From: RFPW01 sp040401595
GTDB lineage: Bacteria; Pseudomonadota; Gammaproteobacteria; Burkholderiales; Burkholderiaceae_E
Reading direction: 5' to 3'
Length of the DNA: 64,000 nucleotides
NCBI GenBank assembly: GCA_040401595.1
Contig: JBBAOE010000007.1
Location: 1 to 64,000, forward strand
Position numbers and translations under genes: made by a program
The notes under the pieces: generated by a model
The model's database searches: none
What the model was told of the DNA's origin: nothing
What the model saw: only the letters and a program-made list of their open reading frames with translations
Part shown: piece after piece, positions 15,532 through 23,685 of the stretch
Layout: every line of letters starts with the position of its first letter
Numbering within the stretch: the stretch's first letter is position 1

Positions 15532-17226
15532 ATGGCAAAGATTCTGACGCTGCATTCGCCGGCCGAGGCGCGTCTGCACTACGAGGACCAGACCTGGCAG
15601 GGTGAGACGATGTACGCATTGCTCGCCCGCCACGCCCGCCAGCATGCGGGGCGCTATGCCTTGAGGGATGCGCATCACCGACTCACCTGGGCTGAGGTGC
15701 TGGTATGGGTCGACCATGTGGCGGCGATCCTGCACCATGCAGGGCTGTGTGCAGGCGATCGGGTCTCGGTCTGGTTACCCAGTCGGGTCGAATCCGTCGT
15801 GGTCTTTCTGGCCTGTTCGCGCAATGGTTACGTCTGTAATCCTTCGCTGCATCAGAACTATACGGTTGCCGAGATTGAAACGCTCCTGGTTCGGATCGAC
15901 TGCCGGGCGCTGATCGCCCAAGTGAACTATGGGGCCGATGCGGATCAGGCTGATATCTTTTCGCGGGCACTCGCCATCCCGGGCATGCGCGCCGTGTTCG
16001 CCCTGCCCAGGAACCCGACTGCGCTGGATGAACTCGTGCCAACGCCCGGCGTTTTGCCGTTTCCGTCATTTGGCGCCGCACGCAATCCAGCCCCGAACGC
16101 GTCGCCCCAGCCGGTCATGGATCCCGACAAGGTCGTCTACCTTGCATTCACCAGCGGCACGACTGGGCCACCCAAGGGCGTGATGCACAGTGACAATACC
16201 TTGCTGGCCAACGGGCGTGCCATGGTGGCAGATTGGTCGCATGACGAGACGACCATCTTGCTGAGCCTGAGCCCGATGAGTCACCACATCGGCACGGTAG
16301 CGCTGGAGCAGGCGATGGCGTGTGCTTGCGAACTCGTGGTCAATGATCCGAGGGTCGGTCTGCCGGCGCTCGACTGGATCCTCGAGACCTGCGCAACCTA
16401 TGTCATGGGTGTGCCGACCCATGCGATGGATCTGCTGCATGTGATGCAGCAGCGGGGCGTGCGCGAACTCGGCCAGGTCAAGGTGTTCTACATGGCCGGC
16501 GCGCCGATCCCGCAGGAAACCGCGCAGCGATTCGTGGCGATTGGGGTCACGCCCCAGAACGTCTACGGGATGACCGAGAACGGTTCGCATCAGTACACCC
16601 TGCCTGGAGATCCCACCGAGGTGATCACCACGACCTGTGGGCGCGCATGCAAAGGGTACGAAATTGCGCTTTGGTCGCAAGACAATCCGGACATCCCTGC
16701 CGCCCCGGGCGAAATTGGCGAGATCGGTGGGCGCGGCGCGGTGCTGATGCTGGGCTATTTTGCGAATCAGCAGACCACGGAGCGTTCGTTCAATTCGTCA
16801 GGCTGGTTCATGAGTGGGGACCTCGGCCAACTGGATGCCATCGGCAACCTTCACATCGTTGGTCGTAAAAAAGATCTGATCATTCGAGGCGGCCATAATA
16901 TTTATCCGGCGCAGATTGAAGACTTTGCGCATCGCCATCCGGCGGTCAAGAAGGCGGCCGCCTTTGCCGTGGCGGATGAGCGCCTGGGGGAAAAGGTCTG
17001 TCTGGCACTGATCGTGGAGGGCCCACCGCTGTCACCGGAATTGATACTCGAACATCTGGCACAGGCGGGGCTCTCGAAATTTGACATGCCTGAGTATTAC
17101 CTCGGGATGGATGAGTTTCCCCTGACGCCGAGCGGGAAGATTCTCAAGCGCGAACTGATGGCCTGGGTCCAGTCCGGTCGGATCAAGCCACAAGCCGTTC
17201 GCTACAAGGCCAAGGTGACCACATGA
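15532..17226 (+). CDS. Acyl/alicyclic acid CoA ligase (AMP-forming)
   Basis: ANL-superfamily enzyme of 564 residues that activates a carboxylic acid with ATP and CoA. The P-loop TSGTTGPPKG is at 207-216, the adenylate motif YGMTENG is in the middle, and RGGHNIYPAQIED precedes the C-terminal swivel domain. Catalytic Lys536 is in LTPSGKILKREL. It corresponds in position and context to the cyclohexanecarboxylate-CoA ligase AliA of R. palustris, though a fatty, aromatic or terpenoid acid would fit equally. Its stop overlaps the next start (ATGA at 17223). Confidence 0.85.
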   Translation: MAKILTLHSPAEARLHYEDQTWQGETMYALLARHARQHAGRYALRDAHHRLTWAEVLVWVDHVAAILHHAGLCAGDRVSVWLPSRVESVVVFLACSRNGYVCNPSLHQNYTVAEIETLLVRIDCRALIAQVNYGADADQADIFSRALAIPGMRAVFALPRNPTALDELVPTPGVLPFPSFGAARNPAPNASPQPVMDPDKVVYLAFTSGTTGPPKGVMHSDNTLLANGRAMVADWSHDETTILLSLSPMSHHIGTVALEQAMACACELVVNDPRVGLPALDWILETCATYVMGVPTHAMDLLHVMQQRGVRELGQVKVFYMAGAPIPQETAQRFVAIGVTPQNVYGMTENGSHQYTLPGDPTEVITTTCGRACKGYEIALWSQDNPDIPAAPGEIGEIGGRGAVLMLGYFANQQTTERSFNSSGWFMSGDLGQLDAIGNLHIVGRKKDLIIRGGHNIYPAQIEDFAHRHPAVKKAAAFAVADERLGEKVCLALIVEGPPLSPELILEHLAQAGLSKFDMPEYYLGMDEFPLTPSGKILKRELMAWVQSGRIKPQAVRYKAKVTT

Positions 17227-17987
17227 TCGAGCTCTCCTATCCGGAGGAGTTTGCCCTCCTGACCATCCGGCGCCCCGAGGCGCTCAATGCGCTGTCGTTC
17301 GCGTTGATTGAGGAAATTGGTCAAGCCATCGACCAGGCTGCACAATCCAGTGCGCGTGCGCTGATCATTACGGGAGCTGGCGAGCGGGCATTTTGTGCTG
17401 GCGCCGACATCAAGGAATTGCAGCAACGCGATCTTGCGGCCCAGCGCTCTGGGGCTGAGTTCGGGCAAGCCGTCTTTGCCCGGCTGGATCGTTTGCCGAT
17501 GGCCTCCATCGCACTGGTCAACGGATTCGCCTTTGGGGGGGGCTGCGAGATTGCGCTCGCCTGTACCTTCCGCCTGGCCACCCGGAACGCCAAATTTGGC
17601 CTGCCAGAGATCAAATTGGGGTTGATCCCGGGGTACGGGGGTACGCAGCGTCTACCGCGCGTTGTGGGCCCGGCACGTGCGTTGGAACTCATTATGACGG
17701 GCCGTACGGTCGCTGCGGACGAGGCCCTCGCGATCGGGTTGGTTAATCGCTTGGTGGATCCCCCCGCCCTGGATGCAGCCATCGCGTTCGCCCGGGAATT
17801 CTCCGGCTACGGTCTGCTCGCCCAAAAGTTCGCGCGTGAGGCGGTGCAGCGCGCCGCAGACACGACACTGACCGAGGGGTTGCGTATCGAAGCGGATCTC
17901 TCGACCCTTGCCTACCGCACCGCCGATGCCGAGGAAGGCATGCAGGCATTCGTCGAGAAACGAAAACCTGCGTTCCGGGACCGGTGA
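17223..17987 (+). CDS. Enoyl-CoA hydratase (cyclohex-1-enecarboxyl-CoA hydratase-like)
   Basis: Crotonase of 254 residues with both catalytic glutamates in place: Glu109 in GGGCEIAL and Glu129 in GLPEIKLG. GLIPGYGGTQRLPR follows, and the sequence ends in the usual VEKRKPAF. It hydrates a 2-enoyl-CoA to the 3-hydroxyacyl-CoA. In the cyclohexanecarboxylate pathway this is the BadK step, making 2-hydroxycyclohexanecarboxyl-CoA. It is coupled by overlap to the ligase before it and the SDR after it, forming a tight three-gene block. Confidence 0.88.
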   Translation: MIELSYPEEFALLTIRRPEALNALSFALIEEIGQAIDQAAQSSARALIITGAGERAFCAGADIKELQQRDLAAQRSGAEFGQAVFARLDRLPMASIALVNGFAFGGGCEIALACTFRLATRNAKFGLPEIKLGLIPGYGGTQRLPRVVGPARALELIMTGRTVAADEALAIGLVNRLVDPPALDAAIAFAREFSGYGLLAQKFAREAVQRAADTTLTEGLRIEADLSTLAYRTADAEEGMQAFVEKRKPAFRDR

Positions 17988-18733
17988 TGAGCAAGCGTCC
18001 CTGCATCGTGGTGACTGGCGCCAGTCGCGGCATTGGGGCCGCCATCGCGCAGGCCCTGGCCGCCGCCGGCTATGAAGTGGGTTGCCTGTCCCGTTCGGGG
18101 GCGTTGCCGGCACGCCCCAACGCCAGCCCTGAGGTCCGTGCGCGCTGGCACGCCGTGTCAGTCGATGTCACAGAACCGGGATCGCTGGCGGTCGGTCTCC
18201 GGCAGCTTGAGGACGCGGGACTGACGATTGCAGGCCTCGTCAATAACGCCGGTATCCATCTGGAAGGCCGATCGTCTGAGATTGACCTCGGGCATTGGCA
18301 GACCGTGATCAATACCAACGCGACCTCGGTCTTGCTGGGATGCCAGGCCGTCTATCCCTATCTGAAGACGAACGGCGGTGGTTTGATTGTCAATATCGGT
18401 TCGTTTTTCGATAAGCTGGGCGTCAAACGCAATCTTGCCTATTGCGCCAGTAAGGCCGCTGTGGGCGCGATCACACGCTGTCTGGCGGTTGAATGGGCGA
18501 GTCAGGGCATTCGGGTTCTCGATGTGGCGCCAGGCTATATCGAGACCGACCTGAATGCAGACGCGATGCGATCCGGGCCATTGCGCGCCTATCTCGAAAA
18601 GCGCATTCCGTCTGGGCTTCCCGGGACTGCCGATGATGTGGCGAATTTTGTCGCAGCGCTCTATTCGAGCGGTATTGGCTTTCTAAGCGGCGAGACCCTT
18701 TATATCGATGGTGCACAGGGGGTCGCGCATTAA
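17987..18733 (+). CDS. SDR dehydrogenase (BadH-like hydroxyacyl-CoA dehydrogenase)
   Basis: Classical short-chain dehydrogenase of 248 residues: TGASRGIG at about 10-17, NNAG, catalytic Ser in NIGSFFDK and YCASK as the Tyr-Lys pair. It probably oxidises a ring 2-hydroxyacyl-CoA to the 2-keto form, the BadH step in R. palustris, giving the substrate for the BadI-like hydrolase. The ATG at 17987 overlaps the hydratase stop in TGATG; a GTG one codon earlier is possible. FabG-like reductases are the main alternative. Confidence 0.85.
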   Translation: MSKRPCIVVTGASRGIGAAIAQALAAAGYEVGCLSRSGALPARPNASPEVRARWHAVSVDVTEPGSLAVGLRQLEDAGLTIAGLVNNAGIHLEGRSSEIDLGHWQTVINTNATSVLLGCQAVYPYLKTNGGGLIVNIGSFFDKLGVKRNLAYCASKAAVGAITRCLAVEWASQGIRVLDVAPGYIETDLNADAMRSGPLRAYLEKRIPSGLPGTADDVANFVAALYSSGIGFLSGETLYIDGAQGVAH

Positions 18734-18805
18734 CCAGTTGCAAGGGGCGGCGGTTCAGGCTTGCTGAAGGTTTTTTGTTGGTCTTTTATGATGGTTATGG
18801 CTTGA

Positions 18806-19978
18806 ATGAATATTCTTGAACGTCTGGATGATCGGCTGAGTCTCGCTCCGGAGGAGCGCATGCTGCTCGAGAGCGTGCGACAGCTTTGCAGGGAGCAGAT
18901 CGCGCCGCGCGCCGAGCATTACGACCGTCAGGGCGAATTCCCTTGGGATAACGTCCATGCGATCAACGCGCTGGGGCTAAACGCGATGTTCGTGCCTGAG
19001 GCCTATGGCGGCACGCCGCTCAGCTTCAACGCCTATCTCGCCTGTGTGCGCGAAATCAGCCAGGCCTGTGCGTCAACGGGCATCATCTGGGCCACGAACT
19101 ATCACGGCATGAAGCCCTTGATTGATTGGGGCACTGAGGCTCAAAAGCAGCGTTTTTTGCCGCGGATTGCGCAAGGTGGCCTGGGCGCTCTGGCGATCAC
19201 CGAGCCGGGTGCCGGCTCGGATGCGACGGGCATGAAAACCATGTTTCGCGAGGAGGGCGACGAGATCGTCATTACCGGCGGAAAGACCTTCATCACCAAT
19301 GGTGACGTGGCGGATCTCTACCTTCTTTTTGGGAAGTGGGAGGGTATCGCCGGCGCCAAAGAATCCATCTCGGTGCTGATTCTGGAGAAGGGAACGCCAG
19401 GACTGTCGGTAGTTCGTCTGGAAGACAAAATGGGTACGCGCGCTTCCAGCACTGCGACGCTTGCCTTTGATCAGTGCCGGGTGCCGCGCGACCATCTGAT
19501 CGGTGAACCGGGCGATGGACTGAAAATTCTGTTCGCCTCCCTGAATAAGTCGCGCCCCAGTGTGGCAGCTCACGCGTTGGGAATCGCCCGCGCTGCGTTC
19601 GAAGACGCGGTCGCCTATATCAACGAGCGGCGCCAGTCTGGGCGGCGAATCCTCGAATTCCAGGGGATTCAGTTCATGGTTGCCGATCTGGCCGCAGACA
19701 TGGCGCTGGTGGAGTCCTGGCTCTGGCAGATCGGGCAACGGGTTGAGGCGGGTGAGACCGACTTCGGCATCGAAGCGTCGATCCTGAAGTTGCGTGCCTC
19801 CGATCTGGCCATGCGAGCCGCCACGGACGCTGTTCAGTTACTGGGCGGCTATGGCTATTGCAAGGACTACCGGGTCGAGAGACTGATGCGTGATGCCAAG
19901 ATCACACAGATCTGGGAAGGCACGAACCAGGTCCACCGGCAATTGATCGGTCGTAGCTTCCTCGCGAAACAACGATAG
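18806..19978 (+). CDS. Acyl-CoA dehydrogenase
   Basis: FAD flavoenzyme of 390 residues that desaturates an acyl-CoA at C2-C3 and passes electrons to ETF. The motif ALAITEPGAGSDA binds flavin and substrate. The catalytic Glu is in QIWEGTNQVHRQLIG, the short/medium-chain position. LLGGYGYCKDYRVERLMRDAK closes the domain. In this operon it fits the cyclohexanecarboxyl-CoA dehydrogenase (BadJ/AliB) step, forming the ring 1-ene. A 72-bp gap with no clear promoter or terminator separates it from the SDR gene. Confidence 0.9.
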   Translation: MNILERLDDRLSLAPEERMLLESVRQLCREQIAPRAEHYDRQGEFPWDNVHAINALGLNAMFVPEAYGGTPLSFNAYLACVREISQACASTGIIWATNYHGMKPLIDWGTEAQKQRFLPRIAQGGLGALAITEPGAGSDATGMKTMFREEGDEIVITGGKTFITNGDVADLYLLFGKWEGIAGAKESISVLILEKGTPGLSVVRLEDKMGTRASSTATLAFDQCRVPRDHLIGEPGDGLKILFASLNKSRPSVAAHALGIARAAFEDAVAYINERRQSGRRILEFQGIQFMVADLAADMALVESWLWQIGQRVEAGETDFGIEASILKLRASDLAMRAATDAVQLLGGYGYCKDYRVERLMRDAKITQIWEGTNQVHRQLIGRSFLAKQR

Positions 19979-20016
19979 CCCTGAGTCGACCCCCCAACCG
20001 TTTCGGGTGAATCTCA

Positions 20017-20892
20017 ATGAGTGAAATTAAAACGATCGGAGTCGCTGGTTGCGGCACGATGGGCGCCGGGATCGCGATCGTCGCAGCGCGAGCAGGCTTT
20101 CGCACCAAGGTGTTCGATCTGCGTGAGGACGCGCTGGTGCGGGCGCGTCAGCAGACTGAGGGGTTTCTTCGAAAATCGGTCGAACGGGGAAAACTGCCGG
20201 CCGATGCGCTGCCCACCATCATGGCGCAATGGTCGAGTACGACGCAGCTGGCAGATCTCGCCGATTGTGACCTCGTGATCGAGGCCGTATTCGAGAGTCT
20301 TGAGGTCAAGCACGATCTGTTTGGCCAGTTGAACACGATCTGTCCGGAGCACACGATCTTCGCGAGTAATACATCGACGATTTCGATCACCGAGATCGCG
20401 GGTGGATCGGGGCGCGCGGATCGCTTCGTTGGGATGCACTTCTGCCTGCCCGCACAACTCATGAAGCTGGTTGAAATGTCGCCCGGAATCAACACCAGTG
20501 AGGCGACTTTCCAGCAGGCCTGGGCCCTGTGCGAGGCCCTCGGGCAAAAGCCGGTCCGAACGCAGGATAGTCCTGGATTTATCCTCAATTACTTTCTGAT
20601 CCCGTTCAATAACGACGCGATCCGTCTTGTCGAGCAGGGTGTGGCTGAGGCGGCCGACATCGATCTGGCGATCAAGACTGCACTCGGCTATCCGATGGGA
20701 CCTCTGGAGTTGCTCGATCTCGTCGGTATGGATACGCAAAAGCTCCTGTGTGAGGCCATGCATGGCTTGACCCATGAGCCTCGGGCGGCTTGCCCGCCCT
20801 TGGTTCGCCGCATGATCGCCGCCGGCCATCTGGGGAAAAAGAGCGGGCGTGGCTTTCACGTTTATGCCGATCAGAAGATTTTCGGAGCCTGA
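20017..20892 (+). CDS. 3-hydroxyacyl-CoA dehydrogenase
   Basis: Complete 291-residue enzyme of the HbdA/PaaH family. The N-terminal Rossmann motif GVAGCGTMGAGIA, the LVIEAVFE strand, the ASNTSTISITEIA segment with the catalytic region following (GMHFCLPAQLMKLVEM), and the C-terminal dimerisation domain DSPGFILNYFLIPFNNDA with GLGKKSGRGFHVY-like ending are all present. The catalytic His is expected in MHFC. It oxidises an open-chain 3-hydroxyacyl-CoA with NAD, as needed after ring opening. A second, incomplete relative begins 5 bp downstream. Confidence 0.92.
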   Translation: MSEIKTIGVAGCGTMGAGIAIVAARAGFRTKVFDLREDALVRARQQTEGFLRKSVERGKLPADALPTIMAQWSSTTQLADLADCDLVIEAVFESLEVKHDLFGQLNTICPEHTIFASNTSTISITEIAGGSGRADRFVGMHFCLPAQLMKLVEMSPGINTSEATFQQAWALCEALGQKPVRTQDSPGFILNYFLIPFNNDAIRLVEQGVAEAADIDLAIKTALGYPMGPLELLDLVGMDTQKLLCEAMHGLTHEPRAACPPLVRRMIAAGHLGKKSGRGFHVYADQKIFGA

Positions 20893-20897
20893 GCCTC

Positions 20898-21551
20898 ATG
20901 ACAACTTATCGAATCATTCAGTCCGGGCCCAGCGCGTCTTTTCCGGATCCGCATCCGCTCATCACTCAAGCGCACCCGCAGGGCGACGGCTGGATCGTGG
21001 TCGGCCAGGGTGCCGGCTACGCGTATCGGGCGCAACAGGCGGCTGCCCACACAGCCCTGTTTGTCGCGATCGAACTGGGTACCGAATGCTTGGGTGTCCA
21101 CACCGGCGAATCCGGTGGCACGGAAGGGAGTAATGTCGTCGGATTTTCGCGTTTCCGACTCGGGAAGGCCGATCCCACTGCCTTGGTCGAACTCGTTCGC
21201 CAGCCCGGTACGCGCCCTGAAGCGCTTGCAGCGGCCCGTCAGGTCTTCGAAGCGGCGGGATTGAAGGTCGCCATCTGCGGGGACTTTCCGGGTCGCATCG
21301 TGAACCGGCTCATTAGACCCTATTTTAACGCGACCCTGCGCCGCCTGGATGAAGGGCTGGCAAGCGCCGCTGACCTGGACAAGACCCTGTGTCTGGGTTT
21401 GGGCTATCCCGAGGGGCCGATCGCGCTGCTCGAGCGCACGGGGCTGGCCGAACATCATGATGTGACCGAAGCTCTTTATATTGCACTCGGGCAGGAACCC
21501 TATTGGCCGGCCCGACGGTCTCAGGTGGCCAAACAGCGGACCGAACGATGA
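20898..21551 (+). CDS. 3-hydroxyacyl-CoA dehydrogenase-like protein lacking a Rossmann motif
   Basis: 217 residues. The second half (GDFPGRIVNRLIRPYFNATL onward, LGLGYPEGPIALLERTGL) matches the C-terminal domain of 3-hydroxyacyl-CoA dehydrogenases. The first 120 residues do not contain the GxGxxG nucleotide-binding turn, being only about two-thirds the size of a normal NAD domain. NAD-dependent catalysis is therefore unlikely. It may be a partner subunit of the full-length dehydrogenase just upstream, or the equivalent of the second C-terminal repeat found fused in FadB/PaaH proteins. The stop overlaps the next ATG. Confidence 0.7.
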   Translation: MTTYRIIQSGPSASFPDPHPLITQAHPQGDGWIVVGQGAGYAYRAQQAAAHTALFVAIELGTECLGVHTGESGGTEGSNVVGFSRFRLGKADPTALVELVRQPGTRPEALAAARQVFEAAGLKVAICGDFPGRIVNRLIRPYFNATLRRLDEGLASAADLDKTLCLGLGYPEGPIALLERTGLAEHHDVTEALYIALGQEPYWPARRSQVAKQRTER

Positions 21552-22690
21552 AAGCGCGTCCCTTGAGCGGTATTCGCGTCATCGACTTCAGCACGCTATT
21601 ACCCGGCCCCATGTGTACCTTGCTGCTCGCTGAAGCTGGGGCGGAGGTGGTCAAGATTGAACGCCCTGGTAAGGGTGATGAGATGCGTTCCTATGCGCCT
21701 CATTTCGGATCGGATAGCGTCAACTTCGCCCTGCTCAATCGCGGCAAGCGGTCGGTCGTTCTAGATCTCAAACAAGTATCGGACCGTGAGCATGCGATTG
21801 CCTTGGTGCGGGACGCGGATGTGCTGGTCGAACAGTTTCGTGCCGGCGTCATGCAACGTCTGGGTCTTGGCTACGAGGCCCTGAGCGAGCTCAACCCGCG
21901 TTTGATTTATTGTTCCATCACCGGATACGGGCAAGACGGACCGCTCGCTGACGTGGCGGCCCATGATCTCAATTACCTTGCAGAAACCGGGATGCTTGGC
22001 CTGGCCGCGGGCAACGACGGAATGCCCGGACTGCCGCCTGCGCTGATCGCCGATCTCGCCGGTGGGGCGTATCCGGCCATGATGAATATCCTGCTCGCGT
22101 TGCGGCAGCGGGATACGACGGGTCGGGGCTGTCACCTGGATGTTGCGATGGCCGATCACCTGTTCCCGCTGATGTACTGGGGACTGGGCAACGGCTTCGC
22201 GGGTGGGAACTGGCCAAGTCCTGGGTCGGATCTGGTCACGGGCGGCAGTGCGCGCTACCAGGTATATCGCACCTCGGACAATCAATACCTCGCCTGTGCG
22301 CCGCTCGAGGAAAAGTTCTGGATCAACTTTCTCGATGCCATTGAGGCGCCAGGTCTGCGCAACGATGCAGTCGATCCCGCGGTAACCCGCATCGCGATTG
22401 CCGCGATCATCGCGACCCGGACTCAGGCGCAATGGATGGAGCGCTTTTCAGGGCACGACGTTTGTGTTGCACCAGTACGTTCGCTTGAGCAGGCGGTCCA
22501 GCACCCGCATTTCCAGCATCGAGGTCTGTTCGCAGCGCAACTCGACGATGGCGCGGGACGGCAGATTCCGGCGCTGCCGGTTCCGATTGACCGACAATTT
22601 CGTGCGGAGGCGGCCAGCCAGACCTATCCTGGCCTGGGCGAAGGGCAGGGCCTCGTGCAGCCATCGCAGCGCGCGGAGCCGCATCCATGA
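21548..22690 (+). CDS. CaiB/BaiF protein, probable alpha-methylacyl-CoA racemase
   Basis: 380 residues of the family III CoA-transferase fold. The racemase residues known from Mycobacterium tuberculosis MCR can be placed: His139 in AAHDLNYLAETG, Asp169 in IADLAGG and Glu254 in PLEEKFW. Ordinary CoA-transferases lack this trio. Racemases interconvert 2R and 2S 2-methylacyl-CoA, a step needed to send methyl-branched chains into beta-oxidation. This suggests that the operon's substrate, or its ring-opened product, carries a methyl branch next to the thioester. ATGA overlaps link it to both neighbours. Confidence 0.75.
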   Translation: MKARPLSGIRVIDFSTLLPGPMCTLLLAEAGAEVVKIERPGKGDEMRSYAPHFGSDSVNFALLNRGKRSVVLDLKQVSDREHAIALVRDADVLVEQFRAGVMQRLGLGYEALSELNPRLIYCSITGYGQDGPLADVAAHDLNYLAETGMLGLAAGNDGMPGLPPALIADLAGGAYPAMMNILLALRQRDTTGRGCHLDVAMADHLFPLMYWGLGNGFAGGNWPSPGSDLVTGGSARYQVYRTSDNQYLACAPLEEKFWINFLDAIEAPGLRNDAVDPAVTRIAIAAIIATRTQAQWMERFSGHDVCVAPVRSLEQAVQHPHFQHRGLFAAQLDDGAGRQIPALPVPIDRQFRAEAASQTYPGLGEGQGLVQPSQRAEPHP

Positions 22691-23685
22691 AAGCGGTCCT
22701 GATCCGCGAGTTTGGTTCGCCTGAATCGCATCGTGTTGAATCGTGCGACGATCTTCAGCCGGGTCCTGGCGAGGTCGTCATCGATGTCCACGCCGCAGCG
22801 GTGAACTATCCCGATCTTCTGGTCGCCAGCGGGAAGTATCAGATCCTGCCGCCACGGCCCTTCACACCGGGTAAGGATGCGGCAGGCGTGGTGAGCGCAA
22901 TCGGAGCGGGGGTGGTCACGGATCTCAAGCTTGGGGATCGGGTGGTTGCCCAGCTCGAGCACGGTGGCTATGCCACCCAGGTTTGCGCGCCAGTGGGGTG
23001 GGTCCATCCTATCCCGGAATCGATGTCCTTTGTCGATGCGGCGGCCATGGGACTGGTCTATCAGACGGCGCATTTCGCGCTGTTTGAGCGCGGCCAGTTT
23101 CAGGCCGGGGAAACCGTCCTGGTGACGGGAGCAGCTGGCGGCGTTGGCCTCGCTGCGGTGCAGATTGCCAAGGGCCTCGGTGCGCGCGTATTGGCCGCGG
23201 TCAATACGTCGGCGCAGGCTGCGTTGGTGCTCGAACACGGAGCCGATGCCGTGATTGACCTTGCCCAGCCCGGTCTTCGCGACAGCGTACGACAGCAGGT
23301 TTATGCGGCCAATGCGGGACTGGGCGCCGATGTGGTGCTCGATACGCTTGGCGGGGATGTATTTGATGGCGCACTGCGCGCGCTCAACTGGTGCGGCCGG
23401 ATGGTCATCATTGGTTTTGCCGCCGGGCGGATTCCGGAGATCAAGGCGAATTACCTGCTGGTGAAAAACATCCGTGTGAGCGGCTTGCAATGGAGCGATT
23501 ACCGCGAACGAGCGCCGATGCTGGTTGCGCAGGTGCAGCAGGACCTCATGCGGCTCTACGAGCGTGGTGTGATCAGGCCACATGTGATGCAGGAGTTTGC
23601 GCTGGACCAGTTTGCAAGCGCCATGACACTGGTGGCGACGGGGCAGGCAGTGGGAAAAGTGGTCCTGACCATGGGGCGGACATGA
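22687..23685 (+). CDS. NADPH:quinone oxidoreductase/enoyl reductase-like MDR protein
   Basis: 332-residue zinc-independent medium-chain dehydrogenase/reductase of the quinone reductase class. AAAVNYPDLLVASGKYQ, PFTPGKDAAGVV and the NADPH-binding turn VTGAAGGVGLAAVQIAKGLGA are clear. Zinc-binding cysteines are missing. Relatives reduce quinones or alpha,beta-unsaturated carbonyls. Overlapping start and stop codons couple it to the racemase-like gene and to the PRISE gene, implying a reductive step on a conjugated intermediate. Confidence 0.85.
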   Translation: MKAVLIREFGSPESHRVESCDDLQPGPGEVVIDVHAAAVNYPDLLVASGKYQILPPRPFTPGKDAAGVVSAIGAGVVTDLKLGDRVVAQLEHGGYATQVCAPVGWVHPIPESMSFVDAAAMGLVYQTAHFALFERGQFQAGETVLVTGAAGGVGLAAVQIAKGLGARVLAAVNTSAQAALVLEHGADAVIDLAQPGLRDSVRQQVYAANAGLGADVVLDTLGGDVFDGALRALNWCGRMVIIGFAAGRIPEIKANYLLVKNIRVSGLQWSDYRERAPMLVAQVQQDLMRLYERGVIRPHVMQEFALDQFASAMTLVATGQAVGKVVLTMGRT

